Shown here piece after piece: positions 15,345-23,692 of a DNA stretch of 42,998 nucleotides (position 1 is its first letter; each line of letters starts with the position of its first letter). A program made the translations under genes and the position numbers. Source of the stretch: Actinomadura hibisca NBRC 15177 (GTDB lineage: Bacteria > Actinomycetota > Actinomycetes > Streptosporangiales > Streptosporangiaceae); the NCBI RefSeq assembly GCF_001552635.1, contig NZ_BCRO01000104.1, forward strand, positions 1 through 42,998, in the 5' to 3' direction. Under the pieces are notes generated by a model that saw only the letters and a list, made by a program, of their open reading frames with translations, made no database searches and had not been told where the DNA came from.

Positions 15345-17285
15345 TCAGCGGCGGTGACGGCCGCCGGGATAGGGCGGTTCGGGCTGCTCGGGCGGCGGGG
15401 GGTACGCCGGGGGCGGCGGGTGGGGATCGAGCCGGTAGGTGCCGTCGACCTGCGGGGGAGCGGGGCGCGCCGGGGCCTGCGGGTGCGGGGCCTGAGGGTG
15501 CGGGGCCGGTGCGTAGGGGACCTCGTCGTACGGGACCTGGTCGTACGGAAGCTGGTCGTACGGAAGCTGGTCGTACGGGATCGGGGCGTGGGGGAGCTGT
15601 CCGTGCGGAAGCTGTCCGTGCGGGAGTTGCCCGTGCGGAGCCTGCGCGTGCCCGGCGTGCGGGTGCCCGGGGCGCAGGGGCGCGACCGCGAACGGGTCGG
15701 CGGGCGGCGTCTGCTGCGGCCCCGACCGGCGCGGATGCGGATGCGGGTACGGGTAGGGGCCGCTGCCGGGCGGCGGCGCGTCCAGGCGGACGGGCGCGGC
15801 CGGGGGATGGTCCAGCAGCAGCCGCATCTGGCTGCGCCGGTGCCCGTAGGCGAAGTACAGCACCAGGCCGCCCGCCATCCAGACCAGGAACCAGCCCCAG
15901 GTCTGCACCTTCAGGCTGAGCATCAGCCAGCCGACCGCCGCGATCGTCAGCACGCCCACCACCGGCGCGGCCGGGACGCGGAACGGGCGGTGCAGGTCGG
16001 GCTGGTCGCGGCGGAGCATCAGCATCGCGGCCGACACGAACAGGAACGCGAACAGCGTCCCCATCACCACCAGCTGCTCCAGCGTGATGACGTCCACGGT
16101 CTGCGACATCACCACCGCCGCGCCGCCCGACACCAGCGTGGCGCGCGAGGGCACCCGGTAGCGGCTCATCCCGGCGATGCCGCGCGGCAGCAGCCCGTCG
16201 CGCGACATCGAGAACACCACGCGGGTCAGGCTGATCAGCACCACCAGGATCACGGTGGTCAGCGCGAGCACCGCGCCGATGTCGATGAACTTGCCCATCG
16301 ACTCGGCGCCCACCTCGTCGAAGGCGTTGGCGAGCGCCGGGGCCGAGGCGTCCAGGTCGGCGTAGGAGACCATGCCCAGCATCGCCACCGCGACCGCCAC
16401 GTACAGCACGATCGCCACCAGCAGGCTGATCAGGATGCCGCGCGGCACCTTGCGCGGCGCGTCGTCGGTCTCCTCGGCGGCGGTGGAGATCAGGTCGAAG
16501 CCGATGTAGGCGAAGGCGATGGCGGGCGCGGCGGCGAGGATGCCCCACAGCCCGAACGCCTCGGGCTGGCCGCCTCCGGCCAGGCCCAGCAGTGTGTCCA
16601 GCACCGTGGGGCCGCTGTCGGGGGCGGGCCGCGCGGGCGGGACGAACGGGGTGAGGTTGCCCGGCTCGAAGAACTTCAGCCCGGCGGCGATGACCAGCCC
16701 GACCACGATCAGCTTGGCCAGCACCATGAACCACAACGTGCGCAGGCTCATCCGGCCGCCGACCGCCAGCATCACCACCAGCAGCACCAGGATGCCGAGC
16801 GCGAGCACGTCGAAGCCCTTGGGCTGGCCGATCACCTCGGCCAGCCAGTCCGGTACCGGGACGCCGAAGTCGCCGAGCGTCTGGGCGGCGTACATCGACC
16901 AGACCCGCGCGACCACCGAGGCCGCCAGCAGCAGTTCCAGGACCATCGCCCAGCCGACCACCCACGCCCAGATCTCGCCGAAGGCGACGTAGCTGAAGGA
17001 GTAGGCGCTGCCCGCCACCGGGATGATCGACGACAGCTCGGCGTAGGCGAGCGCGGCCAGCAGGCACACCACGCCCGCCACCAGGAAGGACAGGATCACC
17101 GCGGGACCGGCGTTGCCGGCCGCCTGCTCGCCGGAGATCTTGAAGATGCCCGAACCGATCATCACGCCCAGGCCGAGCACCACCAGGTCGCGCGTGCGGT
17201 AGAGCACGCGGAGCCGGTGGCGGCCGCCGTACAGCTCCCCGGTGGCGCGCTGGACCGGCAGGCGGCGGAACATGGTGTTACGCAT
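15345..17285 (-). CDS. APC-family amino acid permease with repetitive C-terminal tail
   Basis: A 646-residue cytoplasmic-membrane permease of the amino acid-polyamine-organocation superfamily, cationic amino acid transporter branch. The first helix carries GLGVMIGSGIFKISG, the family's substrate-binding unwound segment, and about 12-13 membrane segments fill residues 30-490. From about residue 500 the protein continues as a roughly 145-residue Pro/His/Tyr/Gln-rich cytoplasmic tail made of five-residue repeats (PHGQL, PYDQL, PHPQA types) and a proline run, which is not part of a normal permease (about 480-510 residues). Substrate is likely an amino acid but not decidable. It is divergent from the EACC1-CHAT pair, with GGGGA before the ATG. 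Confidence 0.9.
   Translation of the reverse strand: MRNTMFRRLPVQRATGELYGGRHRLRVLYRTRDLVVLGLGVMIGSGIFKISGEQAAGNAGPAVILSFLVAGVVCLLAALAYAELSSIIPVAGSAYSFSYVAFGEIWAWVVGWAMVLELLLAASVVARVWSMYAAQTLGDFGVPVPDWLAEVIGQPKGFDVLALGILVLLVVMLAVGGRMSLRTLWFMVLAKLIVVGLVIAAGLKFFEPGNLTPFVPPARPAPDSGPTVLDTLLGLAGGGQPEAFGLWGILAAAPAIAFAYIGFDLISTAAEETDDAPRKVPRGILISLLVAIVLYVAVAVAMLGMVSYADLDASAPALANAFDEVGAESMGKFIDIGAVLALTTVILVVLISLTRVVFSMSRDGLLPRGIAGMSRYRVPSRATLVSGGAAVVMSQTVDVITLEQLVVMGTLFAFLFVSAAMLMLRRDQPDLHRPFRVPAAPVVGVLTIAAVGWLMLSLKVQTWGWFLVWMAGGLVLYFAYGHRRSQMRLLLDHPPAAPVRLDAPPPGSGPYPYPHPHPRRSGPQQTPPADPFAVAPLRPGHPHAGHAQAPHGQLPHGQLPHGQLPHAPIPYDQLPYDQLPYDQVPYDEVPYAPAPHPQAPHPQAPARPAPPQVDGTYRLDPHPPPPAYPPPPEQPEPPYPGGRHRR
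15484..15650. repeat. 15-bp coding repeats in permease tail
   Basis: Near-identical 15-bp units on the plus strand (CTGGTCGTACGGAAG type, then CTGTCCGTGCGGAAG type) encode consecutive pentapeptides PYDQL and PHGQL. At least seven units are visible. The near-identity of neighbours suggests recent slippage expansion. Confidence 0.8.
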
Positions 17286-17355
17286 GCGGATGTCCCCAGG
17301 TCATAGGTGTCCCCTGGCCTGAACCCGCGCCGCTGTTCGCGAGAAGTGGCTGCTT

Positions 17356-17372
17356 GAAGTCCCTAAGACTTC
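17356..17372. promoter_or_regulatory. Inverted repeat in the permease / EACC1 divergent region
   Basis: GAAGTC-CCTAA-GACTTC, a perfect 6-bp inverted repeat, lies in the most AT-rich part of the 292-bp divergent region (17286-17577). It may be an operator for either the permease or the EACC1-CHAT pair. The rest of the gap holds no gene, and no HAIR or CIRCE heat-shock operator was seen. Confidence 0.35.
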
Positions 17373-17577
17373 CCCATGAAAGGGTAAAATCGCAACGAGT
17401 TCCCCGATTTTGGCCGACTTCCCGTTCCCGGCGACGGTTTCCCTCGTTCGAGGTGTCCGGCGCGACGCGTTCGGTGCCGCATGTTCGGTCCGGTACGGCC
17501 GGGCGCGGGGCCGTCCGGTGCGGCAGACTGGCAGCAGGTCCCCGCTCGCCGACCGCCCGTCCCCCGGAGCCGCGTCC

Positions 17578-18003
17578 ATGAGACACCAGCAAGGTCTTGT
17601 CCGGTTCGAGATCGAGTTCCCGCCGGCCACCGAACTGGGCACCGCCCTGGAGCTGCGCGAGGCGCTGCTGAAGGCGGGCGCGGACGCGGCCGAGCCGCTG
17701 CGGGTGCGGCAGCCGTGCTCCAGCCGCACCCGGCCCGGCGAGATCGTCGACATCGCGGGCCTGGCGGTGGCGTTCGTCGGCACCGTCGCCGCCGTGGTGG
17801 ACGTGCTGCGCGGCTGGCTGGCCGAGCGGCGCGACGACGCCGGCGGCGGCATGGTCACCATCAAGGTGGTGATCGACGGCGACCCGGTCGAGATCACCTA
17901 TCCCGCCACCGGCCGCGAGGACCGCATGGTCCGCGACTTCATCCTGCGCCACAACGGCAACGGCAACACGAACGGCGGCGGCGGCGCGGGGACGGGCGCA
18001 TGA
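17578..18003 (+). CDS. EACC1-like effector-associated membrane protein
   Basis: A 141-residue protein with the layout of EACC1 (effector-associated constant component 1). It has an N-terminal strand-helix unit (VRFEIEF..LELREALLKAG), a hydrophobic helix at about 56-80 (VDIAGLAVAFVGTVAAVVDVL), then GWLAERR, a basic/acidic beta-hairpin (GGMVTIKVVIDGDPVEIT) and a Gly/Asn-rich tail. EACC1 proteins are known from comparative genomics as small constant partners of varying effector genes in actinobacterial conflict-type systems; the mechanism is unknown. Its stop overlaps the start of the CHAT gene (ATGA), so the two are made together. It probably tethers or regulates the protease at the membrane. 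GGAG precedes the ATG. Confidence 0.72.
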   Translation: MRHQQGLVRFEIEFPPATELGTALELREALLKAGADAAEPLRVRQPCSSRTRPGEIVDIAGLAVAFVGTVAAVVDVLRGWLAERRDDAGGGMVTIKVVIDGDPVEITYPATGREDRMVRDFILRHNGNGNTNGGGGAGTGA

Positions 18004-20033
18004 GCGCCACCGGCGAGGTGACCACCCTCGACGTCCGCGTCACCGCCCTGGGCGCCGACCGGGCCCAGTACGCCTACCGCCTGCTGACCCCCGGCGGCGC
18101 GGAGGGCGGCCCGCTGGAGCAGGAGTACTCGGTCGAGGTGCCGCAACACTTCGTCCGCCAGCTCAGCGACCGCATCGACCAGGTCCTCCAGGCCGCGCTG
18201 GGCAACGGCGACGACCGCGGCGCCGAGCACCACGCCGAGCTGGCCGAGCACGGCGGCGCGCTCTACCGGGCGCTGTTCCCGCGCGTGCACGGCAGCGTCC
18301 CCGACCTGGTGGCGCGGCTGAACGAGGCCACCGGCCCGCTGCTGGTGCGCACCAACGAGATGACCGTGCCGTGGGAGCTGGTCCACGACGGCACCGGCTT
18401 CCTCGGCCTCACCCGCGACCTCGGCCGCTTCTCGGTGGTGCAGCGGCGCGTCGTCAAGGGCCGCGCCATCAACGGCATCCGGCGCGCCCTCATCGTCGGC
18501 GACCCGCTGGGCGACCTGGCCGCCTCCGCCCAGGAGGCCGAGCACCTGGCGGCCTGGTTGTCCGAGCGCGGCACCGACTGCACGCTGCTGCTGCGCGAGC
18601 GCGCCAACCTGGTCGACGTGCAGCGCGAGCTGGCCAACGCCTCCTACGACCTGTTCCACTTCTGCGGGCACGTCGCGCGCGACAACGAGTCCGGCGCGGG
18701 GCTGATGCTGCACGGCCGGTCGTTGCTGGACAAGGCGATGCTCCAGGTCATCCCGTCCACCGGGGTGCCGCCGGTGGTGTTCATCAACGGCTGCGACTCG
18801 GCCGGGCGGGTCGCCAACCTGTGCGTGGCGTTCATGGCGAGCGGCGCCAAGGCCGTCGTCGGCACCCGCGCCGAGGTCGCCGAGGACGGCGCGCGCCGGT
18901 TCGCCGAGGAGTTCTACCAGCGGCTGCTGAGCGACAGCACCGTCGGCCGGGCCGTGCGCGAGGCCCGCGCCGAGCTGATGGACGGCACCGACGCCGCCTG
19001 GGCGTCGTTCCTGCTGTACGCCAACCCGGCGGTGCGGATCGGCGGGGCCCCGCCCGACGTGCCGGGCGAGCACCGGCCCAAGTTCGACACCTCGGTGGTC
19101 ACGATGCTGGGCCTGGCGCTGAACCTGGCCGCCGACCGGCGGCTGCTCACCTCCCAGCACCTGCTGCTCGGCCTGGTCACCATGGACGAGGTGCAGGAGG
19201 GCATGGCGGCCCGGGTGGGTCCGGGACGGCTGGCGGCGATCACGCGCGAGCTGCGGCGCGTGGTGGCGGAGATCCCGGTGATGGACCCGCCGCCCGAGCC
19301 GGAGGACGCCGACATGTACCCGATCCTGTCCGACACCGTGACCCGGGTGCTCTACGCCGCCGAGGACCGCGCCACCGCCGGGGGCCGCGACATGGTGGGC
19401 CTCCAGGACGTGGCGGCGGCGTTCGTCGAGGTCGGCGGCGGCACCGCCACCCGCTCGGTCACCTCCGGCGGCGTGTCGTTGCGGCTGCTGCTCGGCCAGG
19501 GCGCCGACGCCGTGGCCGGCGACGCCGTCGAGCCCGCCTCCTCGGCGAACCGGGCCCTCACCAACGGCGGCACCGGGAACGGGGCCGTCCCCGCCGAGCT
19601 GTTCTCCGAGCTGTTCAACGGCGACGGCCGCCTGCGCGCCGACCTGTTCGAGACCGGCGCGCTGAACGCGCTGCGCACCGCGCTGCTGGTGTCCCGTTCG
19701 CAGGGCACCGTCATCGCCAGCTACAGCGTCCTGCTGGGCTTCGCGATGACCGGCAGCGCGGTGCTGCGCGACGCGCTCGCCGAGCAGGGCGAGACGGGCG
19801 AGACGGCGCTGCGCGGGCTCGGCCCGTCCGCCGAGCCGCGCCGCTCGGCCTTCTCCAAGCGCACGCTGACGGCGCTGGAGCGGGCCCGCACCGAGAGCGC
19901 CGACGGCAGGATCGGCGAGGCCGCCGTGTTGCGGGCGCTACTCGCCGACCCCTCCTCGGCCGCCCGCGAGTTGCTGACCAAGCTCGGCGTGGACGGCGAG
20001 GCCCTCATCGAGGCGCTGCGCCGAGCTGACTGA
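18000..20033 (+). CDS. CHAT-domain (caspase-like) protease with Clp-N-like repeats
   Basis: A 677-residue predicted cysteine peptidase. The CHAT domain (about 140-350) contains the catalytic histidine in HFCGH (His224) and the catalytic cysteine in INGCDSAG (Cys265), followed by the usual A-x-A-VVGTRAEV and LLYANPAV ends. N-terminal residues 1-140 form a separate domain. After the protease, two helical regions (about 363-480 and 535-675: SQHLLLGL, LGFAMTGSAVLRDAL) resemble the substrate/adaptor-binding N domain of Clp ATPases, so the protease may be docked by or mimic the Clp-like AAA+ encoded across the way. CHAT proteases cut specific proteins when triggered. It is coupled to the EACC1-like gene, and its 3' end overlaps the convergent zinc-ribbon gene by 29 bp. 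Confidence 0.87.
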   Translation: MSATGEVTTLDVRVTALGADRAQYAYRLLTPGGAEGGPLEQEYSVEVPQHFVRQLSDRIDQVLQAALGNGDDRGAEHHAELAEHGGALYRALFPRVHGSVPDLVARLNEATGPLLVRTNEMTVPWELVHDGTGFLGLTRDLGRFSVVQRRVVKGRAINGIRRALIVGDPLGDLAASAQEAEHLAAWLSERGTDCTLLLRERANLVDVQRELANASYDLFHFCGHVARDNESGAGLMLHGRSLLDKAMLQVIPSTGVPPVVFINGCDSAGRVANLCVAFMASGAKAVVGTRAEVAEDGARRFAEEFYQRLLSDSTVGRAVREARAELMDGTDAAWASFLLYANPAVRIGGAPPDVPGEHRPKFDTSVVTMLGLALNLAADRRLLTSQHLLLGLVTMDEVQEGMAARVGPGRLAAITRELRRVVAEIPVMDPPPEPEDADMYPILSDTVTRVLYAAEDRATAGGRDMVGLQDVAAAFVEVGGGTATRSVTSGGVSLRLLLGQGADAVAGDAVEPASSANRALTNGGTGNGAVPAELFSELFNGDGRLRADLFETGALNALRTALLVSRSQGTVIASYSVLLGFAMTGSAVLRDALAEQGETGETALRGLGPSAEPRRSAFSKRTLTALERARTESADGRIGEAAVLRALLADPSSAARELLTKLGVDGEALIEALRRAD

Positions 20034-20388
20034 GCCCCCTCCCCGCCAGCGGGTCGCCGGGGCGGCGCGCGAGCACCAGCTCCCACTGGCGGCGCGCGCC
20101 GTCGGCGTCGCCGAGCCGGAGCCCGGCCAGCGCCAGCGCGTTGCGCGCCTCGACGTCGGCCGGGCACCAGTGCACCACGGCGGCGAACAGGTCGCGCGCC
20201 TCGGCGGTGCGGCCCTCCCGCGCCGCCGCCAGGCCCCGGTTGAACAGGTGCGCCGCGTACGCCGTGAGGCGGCCGTAGGCCCGGACCGGCGTCCCGCATC
20301 CGGCGCAGTCCTCGGCGTCGTAGGGGTTGCCGGTGCCGCAGCGCGGGTCGGGGCACCGCACTGTGAGAACCTCCACGGGGGCGATCAT
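20005..20388 (-). CDS. Zinc-ribbon TPR protein
   Basis: A 127-residue protein. The N-terminus has a zinc ribbon with Cys12, Cys17, Cys28 and Cys31 (CPDPRCG ... CAGCG). Residues about 40-127 form two or three TPR-like helical pairs (AAHLFNRGLAAAREGRTAEARDLF, then EARNALALAGLRLGDADGARRQWELVLARRPGD). It is the last gene of the eight-gene chaperone operon; its ATG overlaps the Hsp70 stop (ATGA). It could act as a client adaptor. Its 3' end overlaps the convergent CHAT gene by 29 bp. Confidence 0.8.
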   Translation of the reverse strand: MIAPVEVLTVRCPDPRCGTGNPYDAEDCAGCGTPVRAYGRLTAYAAHLFNRGLAAAREGRTAEARDLFAAVVHWCPADVEARNALALAGLRLGDADGARRQWELVLARRPGDPLAGRGLSQLGAAPR

Positions 20389-22988
20389 CGCTGGGGCTCG
20401 TCGCGGCCGGAGGTGTCCACCGCCAGCTGGCCCGAGCCGCCCGCGCCGGGCTTGCCGATCAGGATGTTCTTGATCTGCGCCAGCCGGTGGTGCAGGCCCG
20501 CCGCCTTGTCCGACACCCCGCGCGGGTCGTGCTCCAGCCGGGTGCCCAGCTCCTGGAAGCGCGCCGCGATGCGCTCGGCCTCGGCGCGCAGGTCGGCCCG
20601 GCCGACGCCGGAGGCCAGCCGCGCCACCTCGGCCGCCTCGCGCAGCCCGACGCCCACCGACGCGGCCGCGCGCTGGGTGTCGCTCTGCTCCGAGGGCGGC
20701 ATCGCGCGCCGGTACAGCCCCACCATGTGCTCCAGGTAGCCCTGGAGCTGCCGGATGGCCTCGCCGTAGGAGCGCTGGTCGGCGGCGCGGTGGGCCTTCT
20801 CGCCCTGCACGCGCTGCGCCTCGATCGCCCGCCCCATCTCGGTCGCGTCGTAGGGGCGGCCGAGGTCGGCGGAGTTGTCGCCGAGCCAGGCGTTCAGCTC
20901 CAGGCAGTCGGCCACCAGCGAGTCGAACTCCGGCTTGGGCGGCTCCAGCGCGCCCGCGCTGGCGTCGGTGCGGCCGAGCAGCTCCTCCAGCTCCTCGAAC
21001 TCGTGCACCGCCTGCTCGCGGTCCCCGGCCGCCAGCGCCTCCGACAGCGCCTTGCGCGCCATGCGGCGCTTGATGTCGAAGGTGGCGCGCTCGCCCGGCG
21101 GCAGGAACCCCGCCGACTCCTCCAGCTTCCGGTCCAGCTCGGCGACCTCGGCGGCGCTCGGCAGCTCGCGCTCGGGCGGCAGCTCCACCGCCGCCTCGAA
21201 GGCGTGGTCGCCGACGCTGCCGCGCACGGTGATGAACGAGTGCCGGTCCATGTGCAGGTCGAACCGGATCGGGGTGCCGCGCGGGGTGGTGCCCGGCACC
21301 GGCACCTTGATGACCTGGATCTGCTTGCTCTGCTGGTAGAGCGGGAACAGCACGGTCTCGGTGTCGCCGGGGTGGGAGAAGGAGAACTCGGCGGTGGTCG
21401 GCAACTCCTGGAGCGCCGGGACCAGCTCGCGGCGGAACGCCTTGCCGCCGCGCGACACCTCCAGCAGCACCGCCTTGGTGGAGATCGCGGTGTTGCTGGG
21501 GCCGGGCAGCCGCCGCTCGGCGTCGTCGCTGTGGGTGATGGGGCGGCCGACCGTCGCCACCAGCTCGTCGTCGGCGTCCAGGATCTCGAACGAGAAGTGC
21601 GACTCGCCGCCGGGCTCCAGCGGCACCCGCGTGAAGGCGAACGCGCCGGACTTGCCGATGTCGGCCTCGTCCTCGTCGCCGTCGGGGGTGACCAGCCGCA
21701 CCCGGCCGCCGGTGAGGTCGGCGCCGGTCAGCGACTCCACGGTGCCGCCGATATGGGTGCGGGTCGAGCCGGTCGCCGACGCGCCCCGGAACGACACCCG
21801 CACCGCGCCGCCCGCGTCCTGGATCGTCACGCCGCCGACGACGGCCGCGCGGATCGCCGCGCCCAGCGCCACGATCGTGTCGACCTTGTCGTACAGCGGC
21901 TCCTCGCAGCGCGCGCCCGCGCACAACTCGGCGGCGACGGTCTCGCGCACCAGCGGCATGTGCGTGGAGCCCCCGGCCAGGATGACCTGGTCCACGTCGG
22001 CCAGGGTGATCCCGGCCTTGCGCCCGGCGCGCTCCAGCGCCTCGTGGCAGTAGGGGATGGTGCGCTCGACGAGCGGGCGGGCCACCTCGTCCAGGTCGGA
22101 GCGCTCGAACATCGCCTCGATGATGACCTGGTTGCCCAGCTTGTCGCGCAGCCGCCCGGTGTCGCGCAGCACGTACTCGGTGGACTGCGACAGGCCCTTC
22201 TTGACGCCCTCCGCCAGCATCCGGAGCTGGCTGAACCGCAGCGCGTCCTCGGGGTCGTTCGCCGGGTCCAGCTCCAGCGCCCAGCCCTCGTGCACCAGGA
22301 TCTCCTGGAGCCGCCGGGCCAGCGCGATGTCGATGTCGTCGCCGCCGAGCCGGTTGTTGCCGCTGATGCCCAGCACCTCGTACACCCCGGACGTCGCGCG
22401 CACCACGCTGACGTCGAAGGTGCCGCCGCCGAGGTCGTAGACGAGGAACACGCCGTCGCGGGTCTTGGTCTGCCAGCAGTGGTAGCAGGCCGCGGCGGTC
22501 GGCTCGTGCAGCAGGTCCAGCACCTGGATCCCGGCCATCTCGGCGGCGCGGCGGGTCGCGTCGATCTGCGGCTGGTCGAAGTAGGCCGGGACGGTGACGA
22601 TGGCGCGGTCCACCGCCCAGGTCGTGTCGGGGGTGGCGAGGCCCGCCACGTCCTCCTCGATCTGCCGCCGCATCTCGCCGAGGATCGCCGCCGACACCTC
22701 CTCGGGCCGCATCGGCGCGCCCGACAGGTCCACCGTGGAGGTGCCGCCCATCAGCCGCTTGACCGACCGCACCGGCTCGGGCGGGTTGCCGACCCGGATC
22801 AGCGCCTTGCGGCCCACGACGAGGTCGCCGCTCGCCGGGTCGCGCCACACGCAGCTGGGCGTGGTCGGGGACTTCGACACCCGGTCCCGGTGAAGGATGA
22901 TCTCGGTGTCGGCGGGGTCCATCACGGCGACCGCGCTGTTGGTGGTGCCGAGGTCGATCCCGACCGCCTTGCTCACGATCTGCGTCAT
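20385..22988 (-). CDS. Variant Hsp70 (DnaK-like) with extra beta domain
   Basis: An 867-residue Hsp70, far longer than housekeeping DnaK (about 610-640). The ATPase domain (about 1-375) has all phosphate motifs: GIDLGTTNS near residue 10, YDLGGGTFDVS near 185 and ILAGGSTHMPLV near 340. Then comes an unusual beta-rich segment (about 385-490; TGGRVRLVTPDGDEDE, SGAFAFTRVPLEPGG) reminiscent of carboxypeptidase-regulatory or Ig-like folds, placed where the interdomain linker and substrate domain normally start. The remaining part has a beta-rich segment and a long helical C-terminus (about 590-830), without the usual acidic tail. The start at 22988 (ATG) has AGGAG five bases upstream; a GTG at 22991 is the alternative. 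It follows GrpE and J-like genes in the same operon. Confidence 0.88.
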   Translation of the reverse strand: MTQIVSKAVGIDLGTTNSAVAVMDPADTEIILHRDRVSKSPTTPSCVWRDPASGDLVVGRKALIRVGNPPEPVRSVKRLMGGTSTVDLSGAPMRPEEVSAAILGEMRRQIEEDVAGLATPDTTWAVDRAIVTVPAYFDQPQIDATRRAAEMAGIQVLDLLHEPTAAACYHCWQTKTRDGVFLVYDLGGGTFDVSVVRATSGVYEVLGISGNNRLGGDDIDIALARRLQEILVHEGWALELDPANDPEDALRFSQLRMLAEGVKKGLSQSTEYVLRDTGRLRDKLGNQVIIEAMFERSDLDEVARPLVERTIPYCHEALERAGRKAGITLADVDQVILAGGSTHMPLVRETVAAELCAGARCEEPLYDKVDTIVALGAAIRAAVVGGVTIQDAGGAVRVSFRGASATGSTRTHIGGTVESLTGADLTGGRVRLVTPDGDEDEADIGKSGAFAFTRVPLEPGGESHFSFEILDADDELVATVGRPITHSDDAERRLPGPSNTAISTKAVLLEVSRGGKAFRRELVPALQELPTTAEFSFSHPGDTETVLFPLYQQSKQIQVIKVPVPGTTPRGTPIRFDLHMDRHSFITVRGSVGDHAFEAAVELPPERELPSAAEVAELDRKLEESAGFLPPGERATFDIKRRMARKALSEALAAGDREQAVHEFEELEELLGRTDASAGALEPPKPEFDSLVADCLELNAWLGDNSADLGRPYDATEMGRAIEAQRVQGEKAHRAADQRSYGEAIRQLQGYLEHMVGLYRRAMPPSEQSDTQRAAASVGVGLREAAEVARLASGVGRADLRAEAERIAARFQELGTRLEHDPRGVSDKAAGLHHRLAQIKNILIGKPGAGGSGQLAVDTSGRDEPQR

Positions 22989-23692
22989 CACTGCTCCTGG
23001 CCGGCGTGCTCGGTGGATCCGCCGGCCGTCTCGTCGGGGGACTGGTCTGAGGGCTGTGCGGGGGTCTGCTCGGGCTGCTCTTCCGCAGGCGCGGGCACGG
23101 CTGCGGGCGGGGGCGGGGCGCCCATGGTGACCTGGCCGGGGCGCACCACCGTGCCGCGGTGCAGCACGACCGCGTCGTGGGTCTCGGCGACGACCTCGGC
23201 GGGGTAGCCGGCCGCGTGCCGCCAGCCGATCACCTCGACGCGGTCGGCGACCTCGGCCAGCGGCCGTCCGGCGGGGTCCTCGAAGGTGACGCCGCCGCCG
23301 CGCAGCGCCTCCACCATCTGGTCCTTCAGCACCCGCAACTCCAGATGCACCCGGCCGAGGCCCGCCGCGCGCAGCGCCTCGCGGTGCCGCTCCAGCGCGG
23401 ATTCGAGCCGGGCGACCAGCGCGCCCTGGTCGACGGCGACCGCCAGCGCGTCGCCGGTGGCGTCGCGGGCGCGGCCGCGCTCGGCGCTCAGGTCGGCCTG
23501 GTAGCGGCGCAGGACGGCGCGCACCTCCCGGGCGGGGGAGTCGATCTCCAGCTCCGGCGGGGCGGGGCGTTCGGCGAAGGCGTCCCAGTCGTAGGGCGTG
23601 TCGGCGGGCGGCTCGACGGGCGGCGCAGCGGGCGGCGCGTCGGGGGTTTCGGCGGGCGGTTCCGCCGGGGGCGGGTCAGCCGAAGAGGACAT
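22988..23692 (-). CDS. GrpE-like nucleotide exchange factor
   Basis: A 234-residue GrpE-family protein. Residues about 1-45 are Pro/Ala-rich, 50-130 form the coiled coil (REVRAVLRRYQADLSAERGRARD...) and 130-190 the beta domain that contacts Hsp70 (PAEVVAETHDAVVLHRGTVVRPGQVTMG, the family's usual final strands). A second Pro/Gln/Glu-rich tail follows. Housekeeping GrpE proteins lack such a tail. GGAGGT precedes the ATG, which lies 17 bp inside the preceding J-like gene. Its stop overlaps the Hsp70 start, so it is presumably the dedicated exchange factor for that Hsp70. Confidence 0.82.
   Translation of the reverse strand: MSSSADPPPAEPPAETPDAPPAAPPVEPPADTPYDWDAFAERPAPPELEIDSPAREVRAVLRRYQADLSAERGRARDATGDALAVAVDQGALVARLESALERHREALRAAGLGRVHLELRVLKDQMVEALRGGGVTFEDPAGRPLAEVADRVEVIGWRHAAGYPAEVVAETHDAVVLHRGTVVRPGQVTMGAPPPPAAVPAPAEEQPEQTPAQPSDQSPDETAGGSTEHAGQEQ

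Noticed and set aside
13450..17067. Single 1205-residue minus-strand protein
   Set aside because: Only its last 337 residues are real (J-pseudokinase). The rest is an out-of-frame reading of the permease and Nudix genes.
14502..17306. 934-residue plus-strand frame across the Nudix and permease genes
   Set aside because: Translation is dominated by His, Gln, Arg and Ala without domains; both minus-strand genes show clear conserved motifs.
17286..17577. Heat-shock operator (HAIR or CIRCE) for the chaperone locus
   Set aside because: Neither CTTGAGT-N7-ACTCAAG nor TTAGCACTC-N9-GAGTGCTAA is present here or at 32996-33178; only a short 6-bp inverted repeat is seen.
20487..23207. 906-residue plus-strand frame opposite Hsp70 and GrpE
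   Set aside because: Shadow of two well-defined genes; no conserved motif of its own.
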